DNA of 52,101 nt, taken from an uncultured Bacilli bacterium. Its GTDB lineage: Bacteria > Bacillota_I > Bacilli_A > RF39 > UBA660. This document shows, piece by piece, positions 31,778 through 40,801 of the stretch (within the stretch, counting starts at the first letter, position 1; every line of letters starts with the position of its first letter). The notes under the pieces were generated by a model, which was given only the letters and a program-made list of their open reading frames with translations, was not told the origin of the DNA and ran no database searches. Position numbers and translations under genes: made by a program. Location: NCBI GenBank assembly GCA_944332295.1, contig CALVJR010000007.1, positions 1-52,101 on the forward strand, read 5' to 3'.

Positions 31778-34016
31778 ATTCTAACATATCATCCGGAGTA
31801 ATAGAAACTAGCGGTGAGCCATTAGAAGTTACTCCAAATGTAGAAGACGACGAATTATTTGGTTCTCTAGAAGTAACTAATGTTGGTATAGAAGGAGCAG
31901 ATGATGATCTACCACCTATCGTAGTAGGTTCTTCCTCTATACCAAGACTAGAAATATCATTAGAACCTACACCAACCAAATTAGGTCCTTGCGAATCTGT
32001 AATTTCAATTAATGGTTTAGAAGGGCCTGTTGCTCTAGATGAATTTGTTGTAGTAGTAATAGTAGGTTCTTGCTCTACTGGATTAACAATCTCATCAAAT
32101 CCTTTGGTAACATTCGATTGTAAATCTTGTGAATTTCCAGCAAACGAGAAAGAAATAGAATTATCATTAGCAGTGGAAATATCATCCATAGCATTAAAAG
32201 AATTATTTGAAAAAGAAGAAACTTCAGGAGCCACTCTTCTTGTATTACGAGGAGCATTATTTCCATTACCATTCCAAATCGCAACAACATCACAGTTTCC
32301 ACTCCAAGGAGCTGGATCAGGCATCTGTAACTTACAAATTAATGGTATCTTAAAAGCCATACCAAATCCTAAACAAGTACCAGCTTGCAATGTCTTTTGT
32401 TTTTCAACAATTTCATCACTAATATTAGGAACCATCTTACGAATATAATCTACATCCGTAGGGTGATTCATCTTAAAAATTAAGAAATTAGAACACTGAG
32501 AAATAACAGTATCAGAAAGTTCTACAGGTCTTTGAGAAATAAGTCCAAGAATAACAGCATATTTACGACCCTCTTTAGCAATACGTTCAAAAATATTGTA
32601 CCCTATTAAAAAACGGTCAGTATCATTTTGAATATAACGGTGAGCTTCTTCAACAACAATATGAAAAGGAATACTTGCTCTATCTTTCAAACCTTTTGCA
32701 AACTCAAATACCAAACGAGAATAAATCTTTGTAATGACTTTTGCAAAATCATCATCAACATCGTCTAAGTTAAAATTAACTAATTGATATTTACGACCAT
32801 TATTTATAAGTAGAGATGATAGATAACTTTCAAGTGAAATATAATCGGGTACATCAAAGAACTTAGCATTTTCACCAACAATTAAAGCATGTAAACGAAC
32901 TTTAATCGTAACAGCATCCCCATAAGTATTTTCATTTCGAAGCCAACCTTCACTAATTAAAGTAAAGTTAAGAGCTTTCTCCAAAGTATCTAAAGTATAG
33001 AATACTCCACCCTTAGGTTCATAATTATCATACTCATTTTTAATAAATGATGATACATACTCAGTAAGTAAAACACTTTCAGAAAACTGTCCTTGAGAAT
33101 CAATTAAGAAACATTCACGAAACTTTCTCGTATAACCAATACCTTGTACTGGAGCTTCCAAATTAAATTGAGGTGTAGAACAACTTGCTAAAATAGAAAA
33201 TATTTCATTACGCTTATTAGGAGACGTTTCATTAGTATATAAAATAGTCATAATAGCTTTTGCTATCAAATGATTCTTATAATTATTCGCATCCATATCA
33301 TTCTGTGAAAAAATCAAAGCAAGTTTTAACATTCTTTCAATAATTGGTAATTGTGAATGATTAGTAGCTTGTAATAACAACGCCAAATCACTAGCATTAA
33401 GTAACCAAATAGGAAGACGTAATTTCTCACCAATTCCATCTACTTCATTCGTACTAAAAAAACGATAATGATAATTAGGGTTAATAGAATTTAGATTATT
33501 AAAAGCATTATAATATTCGCCTGATGAATCAAAAAGTAAAATATTCGCCTTATATGGAAATAATCTTTGATCGTGAAACATATTTTGGAAAATTCGAGAT
33601 ACCCCGCAAGATTTACCACTACCACTGTTACCAAAAATAGCAAAATGATTACTAAAGAAGTTATTAACATCTAAATATACTGGAAAATCATTATAGAAAG
33701 GACTAACACCAAATTTCATATACCCTTCTTTATCTTCCCCAACAATCATAGGAATTTCAGACTTATCAATAACACGAATAGAAGCATCTAAAGACGGTTT
33801 ACGAATCGTACCACCAATTAATCGACCATTAACAATTTCACCTAAGAATCTAGCTTTAACTATATCTTTATCTAAATCGTCTACTTCTCCTAAAACTTTT
33901 TTATCTTTATCTTCAAAAATAAGATGCAAATTCATTAAATTAACTGCAAGATTATCAGCATCTTTTAAACGTATATTAGCAGAATGATCACTAATATAAA
34001 CTATTTTATCAAACAT
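31776..34016 (-). CDS. HerA/FtsK-type hexameric ATPase
   Basis: The 746-aa protein starts with a small beta-barrel HAS-like domain (about 1-115). The RecA-like ATPase core follows: Walker A GNSGSGKSCGV about residue 133, LLFDSSGEY soon after, Walker B-type HIVVEEAHRYI about 455, and the RYAVILGLISQRPVELSDTVISQCSNFLIFKM sensor/arginine region. The C-terminal 170 residues are a Ser/Asn/Thr-rich disordered tail. HerA-like ATPases translocate DNA and usually work with a NurA nuclease or, in defence systems, with Sir2, DUF4297 or other effectors. No such partner is adjacent; ffh and an unknown divergent gene flank it. Strong site AGAGGGGAC before the ATG. Confidence 0.87.
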   Translation of the reverse strand: MFDKIVYISDHSANIRLKDADNLAVNLMNLHLIFEDKDKKVLGEVDDLDKDIVKARFLGEIVNGRLIGGTIRKPSLDASIRVIDKSEIPMIVGEDKEGYMKFGVSPFYNDFPVYLDVNNFFSNHFAIFGNSGSGKSCGVSRIFQNMFHDQRLFPYKANILLFDSSGEYYNAFNNLNSINPNYHYRFFSTNEVDGIGEKLRLPIWLLNASDLALLLQATNHSQLPIIERMLKLALIFSQNDMDANNYKNHLIAKAIMTILYTNETSPNKRNEIFSILASCSTPQFNLEAPVQGIGYTRKFRECFLIDSQGQFSESVLLTEYVSSFIKNEYDNYEPKGGVFYTLDTLEKALNFTLISEGWLRNENTYGDAVTIKVRLHALIVGENAKFFDVPDYISLESYLSSLLINNGRKYQLVNFNLDDVDDDFAKVITKIYSRLVFEFAKGLKDRASIPFHIVVEEAHRYIQNDTDRFLIGYNIFERIAKEGRKYAVILGLISQRPVELSDTVISQCSNFLIFKMNHPTDVDYIRKMVPNISDEIVEKQKTLQAGTCLGFGMAFKIPLICKLQMPDPAPWSGNCDVVAIWNGNGNNAPRNTRRVAPEVSSFSNNSFNAMDDISTANDNSISFSFAGNSQDLQSNVTKGFDEIVNPVEQEPTITTTTNSSRATGPSKPLIEITDSQGPNLVGVGSNDISSLGIEEEPTTIGGRSSSAPSIPTLVTSREPNNSSSSTFGVTSNGSPLVSITPDDMLE

Positions 34017-34054
34017 AACTGTCCCCTCTTTACACTTTATCTATTCTAATATTG

Positions 34055-34083
34055 ATTATACTAATAATCTTATATTTTTTCAA
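34055..34083 (-). promoter_or_regulatory. Sigma-A promoter of the HerA-like gene
   Basis: Minus strand TTGAAA (34083-34078), 17-nt spacer, TATAAT (34060-34055). Confidence 0.75.
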
Positions 34084-34099
34084 GACAAAACACAAGTGA

Positions 34100-34128
34100 T
34101 TTACAGAATAAGAAAAAAATGATAAAAT
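34100..34128 (+). promoter_or_regulatory. Sigma-A promoter of the divergent 286-aa gene
   Basis: TTTACA (34100-34105), 17-nt spacer, TAAAAT (34123-34128). The -35 boxes of the two divergent promoters are only about 17 bp apart. Confidence 0.65.
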
Positions 34129-34150
34129 AAGAGCACTTTGGAGGCAGAAG

Positions 34151-35011
34151 ATGGAAAAACAATTAGAAGAATTAAGTATAAAAGAATTAGAAAATCTAAA
34201 AAAGAATTACCTAGCTAAAATATCCGAAATAAATAACCAAATTACAATAAAAGGAAATGAAGAAAGAGCACAATTAGAACAAATAAGAAATCCTCAAATA
34301 CTAAATGAAAAACAAATCATAGACAGGGTAAATAGATACTTACAGGTTACTAATTATTCTGATATACCTTTTCTAGATTATAATATGAGAGTAAGTAAAA
34401 GCTTTAATAATAAAGGTCAACTTTCCAATACAGGATTAATATTCTTAGATAGAGAAATGAAAAAGCTAGTAGAAAGTTATGGAATTATGAATGAAAGTCA
34501 GTTATTGCATATAATATTAAATCATCAGATTCATAAAAATACTCATCCTATAATACAAGATGAAAATTTTATGATAGCCTGGAAGCAAGTAGCAACTTTA
34601 AAACACTTAGATAATATTTTTCAGAATGAACAAAATCGTATAGACTATCAAGGAACCTATGCCGCATTTCAATATGTAAAAAAACATATTAAAGAATGTC
34701 TATCTACAGATACAGAAGAAAATGAAAATGAACTAGTTTGGAAAAACTTCGATAAAAAGAAAATAATAGTAACTGAAAATTTAACTTCTATCGCAACCTA
34801 TGTATTAACACAAAAAAGCAAAATTCCAGGAGCCAGAATATTTATAAATAATGGTGGATTATCAAGAATGACTAAAAAGAAACAAGAAAGTACTCCTACC
34901 TACATTCAAGAAAGATTCGTAGAAGCAATAGCCTTTGGTACCACCCTAGAAAAATTAAACCAACAAAATTATGAAGATGCCAAACAACTAATCTATATAC
35001 CAAAAAAATAG
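34151..35011 (+). CDS. Hypothetical protein, 286 aa, divergent to herA-like gene
   Basis: The family is not recognised. An N-terminal coiled coil (MEKQLEELSIKELENLKKNYLAKISEINNQI) precedes a mixed domain that includes FLDYNMRVSKSFNNKGQLSNTGLIFLDREMKKLV and FIMAWKQ-type helices. The C-terminal part has ITENLTSIATYVL-like and IPGARIFINNGGLSRMTKKKQ segments. No membrane segment and no nuclease motif are evident. It shares an intergenic promoter region with the HerA-like ATPase, so co-regulation is possible. The ATG follows GGAGGCAGAAG, and the gene ends in a hairpin that includes its TAG stop. Confidence 0.75.
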   Translation: MEKQLEELSIKELENLKKNYLAKISEINNQITIKGNEERAQLEQIRNPQILNEKQIIDRVNRYLQVTNYSDIPFLDYNMRVSKSFNNKGQLSNTGLIFLDREMKKLVESYGIMNESQLLHIILNHQIHKNTHPIIQDENFMIAWKQVATLKHLDNIFQNEQNRIDYQGTYAAFQYVKKHIKECLSTDTEENENELVWKNFDKKKIIVTENLTSIATYVLTQKSKIPGARIFINNGGLSRMTKKKQESTPTYIQERFVEAIAFGTTLEKLNQQNYEDAKQLIYIPKK

Positions 35012-35034
35012 TATCACAGCCTGATACTATTTTT
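35004..35034. terminator. Bidirectional terminator between convergent genes
   Basis: AAATAGTATCA-cagcc-TGATACTATTT followed by TT. The TAG stop of the upstream gene lies in the stem. Confidence 0.85.
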
Positions 35035-35326
35035 ATATTAATTCTTCTAATTGTTTTCTAATATTTAAATTATCAATAGATTGACTTATTTCCTCTAACT
35101 TTTTTCTTTTTTCTAATAACTGCAACTTTTCTTCATATTCTTCTAGTTTATTTGTAACAATATGTAGTTGCTTAAATATAGCATTACGACTCACTTGATA
35201 ATTTTCTGCCATCTCTCCTAAACTTAAATTTTGAAAATAATAATCTTCAAAATAAGTTCTTTGCTTATCAGTTAATAATTGTTGATACAAATCATATAAT
35301 TCACCATAATAAACGTAATCTTCCAT
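35033..35326 (-). CDS. ylxM: YlxM, UPF0122 helix-turn-helix protein
   Basis: The 97-aa product matches YlxM: LYDLYQQLLTDKQRTYFEDYYFQNLSLGEMAENYQVSRNAIFKQLHIVTNKLEEYEEKL is a sigma-70 region 4-like helix-turn-helix followed by a coiled-coil tail. YlxM is encoded next to ffh or ftsY in Firmicutes and is thought to act with the SRP pathway. Here it is the last gene of the ftsY unit, one nucleotide after a small membrane-protein gene. A GGG-containing site lies upstream of the ATG. Confidence 0.92.
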   Translation of the reverse strand: MEDYVYYGELYDLYQQLLTDKQRTYFEDYYFQNLSLGEMAENYQVSRNAIFKQLHIVTNKLEEYEEKLQLLEKRKKLEEISQSIDNLNIRKQLEELI

Positions 35327-35327
35327 A

Positions 35328-35621
35328 CTATAATACCCTAAGACTTATATACATAATCAAATCTAAAATCAACAAAAATATACCGATAATACTATAAATA
35401 ATAGTTGCCCTTCTTCTACGATAAATAATCTGATTATTATAAGCCATAACAAGTAAAGTAATACCCAGAAATAATTGAAATAAGTAAATCATAGAAGAAT
35501 CAAGAATATACCAAATAAAGAGCCCTATAGTAAAAAATGTTAAAAAAAGTTGAATGTTAATAAATACAATATTAAATCTAGTAATTGGTCTAGATTTTTC
35601 TACCTCTTTTTTTTCTACCAT
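35328..35621 (-). CDS. Small membrane protein between ftsY and ylxM, 97 aa
   Basis: The product has a polar start (MVEKKEVEKSRPITRF) and three membrane helices (NIVFINIQLFLTFFTIGLFIWYIL; MIYLFQLFLGITLLVMAY; TIIYSIIGIFLLILDLIMYISL) with a basic RRRR loop. The family is unrecognised. It begins 1 nt after the ftsY stop and ends 1 nt before ylxM, so it is strictly co-translated in the SRP-receptor unit. GGTG precedes the ATG at 35621. The frame continues upstream into ftsY but without a start site. A link with membrane targeting is suggested only by position. Confidence 0.75.
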   Translation of the reverse strand: MVEKKEVEKSRPITRFNIVFINIQLFLTFFTIGLFIWYILDSSMIYLFQLFLGITLLVMAYNNQIIYRRRRATIIYSIIGIFLLILDLIMYISLRVL

Positions 35622-35622
35622 A

Positions 35623-36636
35623 TTACACCATATCCTTAAATAATCCATAAATATATTTTTCAATATCAAAGACTTGTAAATCTTCTTTTGCTTCTCCTAA
35701 ACCAATAAACTTAACAGGAAGTCCAACTTGTTCCTTAATAGCTAAAACAATTCCACCTTTAGCTGTACCATCTAATTTAGTTAATACAAGTCCAGTAATA
35801 TCTGTAATTTCTTTAAAAGACTTAGCCTGACTAATACCGTTTTGACCAGTAGTAGCATCAATAACAAGTAACGTCTCATGTGGTCCTCCATCAACAATAC
35901 CTTGAATAACCTTATTAATTTTTTCTAACTCTTTCATCAAATTAACTTTATTTTGAAGTCTTCCAGCAGTATCTACTAATACAACATCATAACCTCCTTC
36001 TACAGCCTTTGTACAACCATCATAAACAACACTAGCAGGATCACTTCCCTGTTCTGTTCCATAAAAGTCTACTCCTACTCTCTCACTCCATTCTTGAAGC
36101 TGTAAAATTGCTCCAGCTCGAAAAGTATCTGCTGCTACAAGCAAGACTTTTTTTCCTTCCTGCTTCATACGCCAAGCAATCTTACCAATCGTAGTAGTTT
36201 TTCCAACACCATTAACCCCAACAAACAATATAACCGTAGGTCCATTTTCTTGGTATTCAATTTTACTTGATAAAACTTCGTCTCCAACATATATAATAAA
36301 TAATTCATCAACAATAATTTCTTTTAACAATTCTGGATCATTAATCTTCTCTTTAGCCGCTCTTTCTTTCAAACGATCAATAAACTCCATAACGGTATTA
36401 ACACCAATATCAGCCATAATTAATATTTCTTCTAACTCATCAAAATAATCATCATTAATTGTACGATATTTATTCGTAAGATTAGCAAGTTTAGATACAA
36501 ATCCTTCGCGAGATTTGCTAAGACCCTTTTCATAAACTTTAACTTCTTCTTGAACTACGTCTTTACTCTCTTTAAAATCTACATCATTTTCTTTGTTTCC
36601 TTGAAACATATTCTTTATTTTATTAAAAATTCCCAT
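35623..36636 (-). CDS. ftsY: Signal recognition particle receptor FtsY
   Basis: The 337-aa SRP-receptor GTPase has a short charged N-terminus (MGIFNKIKNMFQGNKENDVDFKES), an NG domain beginning SREGFVSKLANLTNKYRTIND, the P-loop GVNGVGKTTTIGKIA, the RAGAILQLQEW (DTFRAGA) motif, DTAGR, TKLDGTAKGG and the C-terminal PVKFIGLGEAKEDLQVFD. It receives SRP-bound ribosomes at the membrane. The long acidic A domain of E. coli is absent, as is normal in Firmicutes. Start at 36636 after GGTGATTATT. It heads a three-gene unit with a small membrane protein and ylxM. Confidence 0.97.
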   Translation of the reverse strand: MGIFNKIKNMFQGNKENDVDFKESKDVVQEEVKVYEKGLSKSREGFVSKLANLTNKYRTINDDYFDELEEILIMADIGVNTVMEFIDRLKERAAKEKINDPELLKEIIVDELFIIYVGDEVLSSKIEYQENGPTVILFVGVNGVGKTTTIGKIAWRMKQEGKKVLLVAADTFRAGAILQLQEWSERVGVDFYGTEQGSDPASVVYDGCTKAVEGGYDVVLVDTAGRLQNKVNLMKELEKINKVIQGIVDGGPHETLLVIDATTGQNGISQAKSFKEITDITGLVLTKLDGTAKGGIVLAIKEQVGLPVKFIGLGEAKEDLQVFDIEKYIYGLFKDMV

Positions 36637-36670
36637 AATAATCACCAACATTATTTTAACATAGAAAAAG

Positions 36671-36695
36671 AAAAAAACAATAGAAAAGCCTATTG
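36671..36695 (-). terminator. Terminator-like hairpin upstream of ftsY
   Basis: Minus strand CAATAG-gctttt-CTATTG followed by TTTTTTTC. It lies 35 nt upstream of ftsY with no annotated minus-strand gene before it. The rest of this roughly 310-nt gap is AT-rich and holds only the rnjA promoter on the other strand. Confidence 0.45.
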
Positions 36696-36875
36696 ACAGT
36701 CAGGAATTATTCTATACCTATACCATTCTAAACAGTATAAGATAAAACATTACAAATTAAAACAGCCTAGAAAAAAATATTACGAACATAAAAGAAATAA
36801 TAAGATATTTATTAAAAATCTTAAAATACCAGAAAACATATCAAATACCGTCCATAGAACAAAATACAAACAAGG

Positions 36876-36904
36876 TAGACAAAACAAAAAAAATATAGTA
36901 TAAT
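36876..36904 (+). promoter_or_regulatory. Sigma-A promoter of rnjA
   Basis: TAGACA (36876-36881), 17-nt spacer, perfect TATAAT (36899-36904), 42 nt upstream of the start codon. Confidence 0.7.
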
Positions 36905-36946
36905 TTCATAGTCAGCTTAACGAAATAAAAAAAGAAAGGAGTTTTT

Positions 36947-38623
36947 ATGAATAAACCAAATGAAACAAAGATTATTGTTTTAGGTGGTCTCGGAGAAGTC
37001 GGAAAAAATATGTATTGTGTAATGCATAACGACGCTATTGTTATTATTGATGCCGGTGTTAGTTTCCCTGAAAGTGAACTGATGGGAGTAGATTATGTTT
37101 TACCTGACTTTACATTTTTAAAAGAAAATCAAGATAAAATTAAAGCACTATTAATTACTCATGGACATGAAGATCATATTGGAGGAATTCCATTTTTATT
37201 ACAAAGTATCAATATTCCTGCCATTTATGCACCAAATCATGCCAAAGAATTAATTGCTGTAAAACTACAAGATAAAAACATAAGATATGATAATTTATTT
37301 GTATATACGGAAAATACTAAATTAAAGTTTAAAGAGATTGAAATAGAATTTTTTAGAATCACACATTCTATTCCAGATTCTCATGGTATTAGTATCAATA
37401 CACCAGATGGTAGAATTGTGACAACTGGAGATTACAAATTCGATCTTACTCCAATTGGACCAATGGCAGACTTATATAAAATGGCATCTCTTGGTGAAAA
37501 AGGTGTAGATATTCTAATTGGAGATTCTACAAATGCCTTAAATGAAGGTTTTTCAACAAGCGAATCTGTTGTAGATGAAACATTAGGAGAAATGTTTGAT
37601 AAATGTAAAACAAATCGTATCATTATCGCAACCTTTGCTTCTAATATCTACCGTGTAAAACATATTTTTGAAACATGTTATAAACATAATAGAAAGATAT
37701 GTGTATTTGGTAGAAGTATGGAAAATAATATTAATATTTCTATTAATGGTGGATATATCAATCATAAAGAATTATTAATTTCACCAGAGGAAGCAAACAA
37801 CTTAAAACCTGGAGAAGTAACAATACTATGTACTGGAAGTCAAGGAGAACCACTAGCAGCATTATCAAGAATATCTAATGGTACACATAAACAAATCAAA
37901 TTAAGACCAGATGATGTTGTAATATTCTCATCTAGTGCCATTCCAGGAAATGCACTAAGTATCTCAAAAACAATTAACAAATTATATTTAAAAGGTGTAA
38001 AAGTATATACAAATTCATCTCTTGCTGACCTACATACATCAGGTCATGCAAATGAAGAAGAAATAAAATTAATGATTCGACTAATTAAACCAAAATATTT
38101 AATGCCATTCCATGGAGACTACAGAATGTTAAAGAAACAAGCAGATATTGGTATTAGTTGTGGTATACCAAAAGAAAACACTTTTATTCTAAAAAATGGA
38201 GACAGCTTAATCCTAAAAAATCATATAGTAACAAAAGGAGAAAGTATGCCTGGAGCTGACGTCTATGTAGATGGAAATAGAATAGGTGAAATTGGCAGTG
38301 CTGTAATTAAAGATAGAAAAATTATGGCAAACGATGGAATTTTAGTAGTAATCATTAATGTAAATATGAAAAAAAGAGAACTATTAATCAAACCAAACAT
38401 TACGACAAGAGGTTTTGTCTTAGTAAATGAAAATGAAGAATTAATTCATAAAATTGAAGACAAAGCAGAAACAATTATAAAATCCGAGTTAACAAATCCT
38501 AAAACAACATTTCAATCATTAAAAAGTGATATAACAGAAGAATTATATCCATTTATTAATGAATTAACTGGTAGAAAGCCAATAATTCTACCTATTATAT
38601 TAGATATAAAGAAAGAAAAATAG
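36947..38623 (+). CDS. rnjA: Ribonuclease J
   Basis: The 558-aa metallo-beta-lactamase/beta-CASP nuclease shows GGLGEVGKNMYCV at the start, the zinc motif LLITHGHEDHIGGIPF, GDYKFDLTPIG and DSTNAL, the beta-CASP core (IIATFASNIYRVKHIFE), and MPFHGDYRMLKKQADIG. The C-terminal RNase J domain runs from about 450. RNase J has 5'-3' exonuclease and endonuclease activity on mRNA and matures rRNA. The lengths and the GEVGKN motif favour the essential J1 form. The AAGGAG site precedes the ATG. The stop is in the stem of the terminator. RNase Y is encoded 500 bp further on, convergent. Confidence 0.96.
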   Translation: MNKPNETKIIVLGGLGEVGKNMYCVMHNDAIVIIDAGVSFPESELMGVDYVLPDFTFLKENQDKIKALLITHGHEDHIGGIPFLLQSINIPAIYAPNHAKELIAVKLQDKNIRYDNLFVYTENTKLKFKEIEIEFFRITHSIPDSHGISINTPDGRIVTTGDYKFDLTPIGPMADLYKMASLGEKGVDILIGDSTNALNEGFSTSESVVDETLGEMFDKCKTNRIIIATFASNIYRVKHIFETCYKHNRKICVFGRSMENNINISINGGYINHKELLISPEEANNLKPGEVTILCTGSQGEPLAALSRISNGTHKQIKLRPDDVVIFSSSAIPGNALSISKTINKLYLKGVKVYTNSSLADLHTSGHANEEEIKLMIRLIKPKYLMPFHGDYRMLKKQADIGISCGIPKENTFILKNGDSLILKNHIVTKGESMPGADVYVDGNRIGEIGSAVIKDRKIMANDGILVVIINVNMKKRELLIKPNITTRGFVLVNENEELIHKIEDKAETIIKSELTNPKTTFQSLKSDITEELYPFINELTGRKPIILPIILDIKKEK

Positions 38624-38645
38624 GCAACTAAGCCTATTTTTTTTG
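38616..38645. terminator. Bidirectional terminator after rnjA
   Basis: AAATAGGC-aactaa-GCCTATTT followed by TTTTT; the TAG stop of rnjA lies within the 5' arm. Confidence 0.88.
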
Positions 38646-39026
38646 ATATATTTTCTGAACAATTTCTGAAGTAATCTCTGGATAAAAATCAGGACACTCA
38701 CAAAACTTTTTCAAATCATCAGGAATACCACAAAAAGGAGTAGTAAAACATCGTACTACAAACTGTTGTTTTCCCTGCAACTCTACTTCCAAAAGTTTAT
38801 CATCATATGAATCGATATCGACTAAATAAGAAATAATATCTTGATTTCCTCCGTAGGCATAATAACTTTTAATCTGATGCGAAAGAAAAGATAAATTTCC
38901 CGCTTCATTTAAATAACTAGAGTTTATAAAGCTTCTAAAATTATGATTTATAATTAATAAAGTACGATAAGCCTCATAAGAGTAACTATCATCTTGATAA
39001 ATAATGGAATCTAAAACAGGATTCAT
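38634..39026 (-). CDS. Hypothetical protein, 130 aa, possibly the 3' part of a split gene
   Basis: The family is not recognised. The 130-aa product is soluble and acidic, with LLIINHNFRSFINSSYLNEAGNLSFLSHQIKSYYAYGGNQDIISYLVDIDSYDDKLLEVELQGKQQFVVRCF and a cysteine-containing end (FCGIPDDLKKFCECPDFYPEI). The ATG at 39026 has only a poor GAGAT upstream and lies inside the 39-codon frame described next, which has a strong start signal. The two may be separate coupled genes or one gene split by a single-base insertion near 39025. The gene sits between rnjA and rny on the minus strand and could be co-transcribed with rny only if the rny terminator leaks. Confidence 0.6.
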   Translation of the reverse strand: MNPVLDSIIYQDDSYSYEAYRTLLIINHNFRSFINSSYLNEAGNLSFLSHQIKSYYAYGGNQDIISYLVDIDSYDDKLLEVELQGKQQFVVRCFTTPFCGIPDDLKKFCECPDFYPEITSEIVQKIYQKK

Positions 39027-39108
39027 AATTATTTAAAATCTCAACAACATTATCTCTACTCCGAAACTGACAACTTTCATGAATTAACCATTGATATTTA
39101 TTTTCCAT
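38989..39108 (-). CDS. Small frame of 39 aa overlapping the start of the 130-aa gene
   Basis: Begins MENKYQWLIHESCQFRSRDNVVEIL and ends after CFRFHYLSR. The ribosome binding site GGAGGTATTCA is the best in this neighbourhood, which makes translation here likely. The last 38 nt overlap the 130-aa gene in another frame. If one T is removed from TAATTATG the frame runs on as EILNNMNPVLDSIIYQD into the downstream product, so this may be the real N-terminus of a frameshifted gene. Confidence 0.5.
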   Translation of the reverse strand: MENKYQWLIHESCQFRSRDNVVEILNNYESCFRFHYLSR

Positions 39109-39117
39109 TGAATACCT

Positions 39118-39145
39118 CCAAAAAAAGAAGCAACTATTTTGCTTC
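39118..39145 (-). terminator. Intrinsic terminator of rny
   Basis: Minus strand GAAGCAA-aatag-TTGCTTC followed by TTTTTTT; the TAG stop of rny is the loop. Confidence 0.88.
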
Positions 39146-40687
39146 CTCTTGTGCTCTTGTTTCACGAACAACAGTAATTTTAATAGTTCCAGGATATTTC
39201 ATATTGGCTTCAATTTGTTCTTTTACTTCTCTAGCAATTCTATGAGCCTCTAAATCATCTACTTCTTCTGGTTTTACAATAACACGTAACTCACGTCCTG
39301 CTTGAACTGCATAAGATTTTTCAACTCCTGGAATATGATTACCAACTTCCTCTAATTGAGAAAGACGTTTTATATAGTTTTCCAATGAATCATTTCTAGC
39401 TCCTGGACGAGATGCAGACAGTGCATCAGCAATAGCAACGATACTAGCAATCACACTAGTAGCTGGAGTATCACCATGATGAGATGCAATCGCATTAATT
39501 ACGACAGGATCTTCATTATATTTTTTAGCAATATCAACCCCAATGTCCACATGACTACCTTCGACTTCATGGTCAATAGCCTTGCCAATATCATGTAATA
39601 GACCTGCTCTTTTAGCAATCGTTGCATTCTCACCTAACTCACTAGCAAGTAGCCCTGATAAATGAGCAACTTCTAAAGAATGTTGCAAAGCATTTTGTCC
39701 ATAACTAGTTCTAAAATAAAGTTTACCAATAATCTCAATTAAATCTGGATCAAACTTAGTAAGTCCTAATTCAAAAGTAGCATCTTGTCCATATTCAATA
39801 ATTTGTTGTTTCATATCTTGGCACACTTTATCATATAACTCTTCAATACGAGTAGGATGAATACGACCATCCTTAATTAAAGTTTCTAAAGTAACTCTAG
39901 CAATCTCACGTCGTAAAGGATCAAAACTAGATAAAACAACTGCCTCTGGTGTATCATCAATAATTAAATCTACTCCAGTAATAGCTTCAATAGTACGAAT
40001 ATTGCGACCTTCGCGACCAATAATACGACCTTTCATTTCATCATTTGGTAAGTCTACAACCGTAACAGTTTGTTCACTAGAAATATCTGCAGCATACTTC
40101 TGCATAGCAGTAACAATCAGCTCTTTTGCTTTTCTATCAGCTGTAAGTTTAGCATCATTTTCACTTTCACGGACAAACTCAGCTATCTCTTTACTCATAT
40201 TTTCTCTTACTTGACTCATTACCAAGTCTTTAGCTTTTTCCCTACTAAAGCCTGAAATTTTTTCCAATAAATCTAATTGTTCTTTCTTAATTTCATCCAC
40301 TTTACTTTTTTCATTTTGGATTTCAATTTGTCTTTCCGAAAGTTTTTCTTCACGCTCATCTAAAGAAGCCTCTCTTTTTTGATATAATTCATCACGTTTA
40401 TCAATACTAGCTTCTCGTTGTAATAATCTACTCTCTGATTCCTTAATTTCTTCTTTCTTCTCACGAATTTCCTTATCTAAATCCATTTTCAATTTATGAG
40501 CTTCTTCTTTCTGTTCCAAAGTCGCATCTCTACGCATTTTCTCAATATCTTTTTTTGCTTGATCCATAAGAGCTGCAACTTTTTTAGAAGCAAGACTAAC
40601 TCTGATACTATTTATAACAAACGCTATAAAAAGCCCTATAAGCAATCCAAGTATTACAAGTAAAATGGAGAAAAAATAACTATTCAT
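39134..40687 (-). CDS. rny: Ribonuclease Y
   Basis: The 517-aa protein has an N-terminal membrane helix ([22 protein letters not shown]) and a long coiled coil (about 30-190; [30 protein letters not shown]). Next come a KH domain ([27 protein letters not shown]) and an HD phosphohydrolase domain ([16 protein letters not shown]...[23 protein letters not shown], with the catalytic HD pair). RNase Y is the membrane-bound endonuclease that starts bulk mRNA decay in Firmicutes. The ATG follows ATGGAGGGG. It has its own promoter and terminator. In many genomes it neighbours recA, as it does here (about 2 kb, with one unknown gene and murE between). Confidence 0.97.
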   Translation of the reverse strand: MNSYFFSILLVILGLLIGLFIAFVINSIRVSLASKKVAALMDQAKKDIEKMRRDATLEQKEEAHKLKMDLDKEIREKKEEIKESESRLLQREASIDKRDELYQKREASLDEREEKLSERQIEIQNEKSKVDEIKKEQLDLLEKISGFSREKAKDLVMSQVRENMSKEIAEFVRESENDAKLTADRKAKELIVTAMQKYAADISSEQTVTVVDLPNDEMKGRIIGREGRNIRTIEAITGVDLIIDDTPEAVVLSSFDPLRREIARVTLETLIKDGRIHPTRIEELYDKVCQDMKQQIIEYGQDATFELGLTKFDPDLIEIIGKLYFRTSYGQNALQHSLEVAHLSGLLASELGENATIAKRAGLLHDIGKAIDHEVEGSHVDIGVDIAKKYNEDPVVINAIASHHGDTPATSVIASIVAIADALSASRPGARNDSLENYIKRLSQLEEVGNHIPGVEKSYAVQAGRELRVIVKPEEVDDLEAHRIAREVKEQIEANMKYPGTIKITVVRETRAQEEAK

Positions 40688-40732
40688 ATATTCCCCTCCA
40701 TCTAGATTAAGTAAACACCTAAATCTAATTCT

Positions 40733-40761
40733 ATTGTAGTTTTATTTCTAAGCAATGTCAA
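40733..40761 (-). promoter_or_regulatory. Sigma-A promoter of rny
   Basis: Minus strand perfect TTGACA (40761-40756), 17-nt spacer, TACAAT (40738-40733). It directly abuts the terminator of the preceding gene. Confidence 0.78.
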
Positions 40762-40795
40762 GAAAAAGAAAAGCCCAGGAAATCTCTTCTTGGAC
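40762..40795 (-). terminator. Intrinsic terminator of the 188-aa Spo0A-box gene
   Basis: Minus strand GTCCA..GAA-gagat-TTC..TGGGC (one G-T pair and an internal A-C mismatch) followed by TTTTCTTTTTC. Confidence 0.6.
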
Positions 40796-40801
40796 AAATA
40801 A

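Noticed and set aside
31776..34016. HerA-based antiphage system
   Set aside because: No Sir2, DUF4297, NurA or other effector is next to the ATPase and the flanks are housekeeping; kept only as an open question in the findings.
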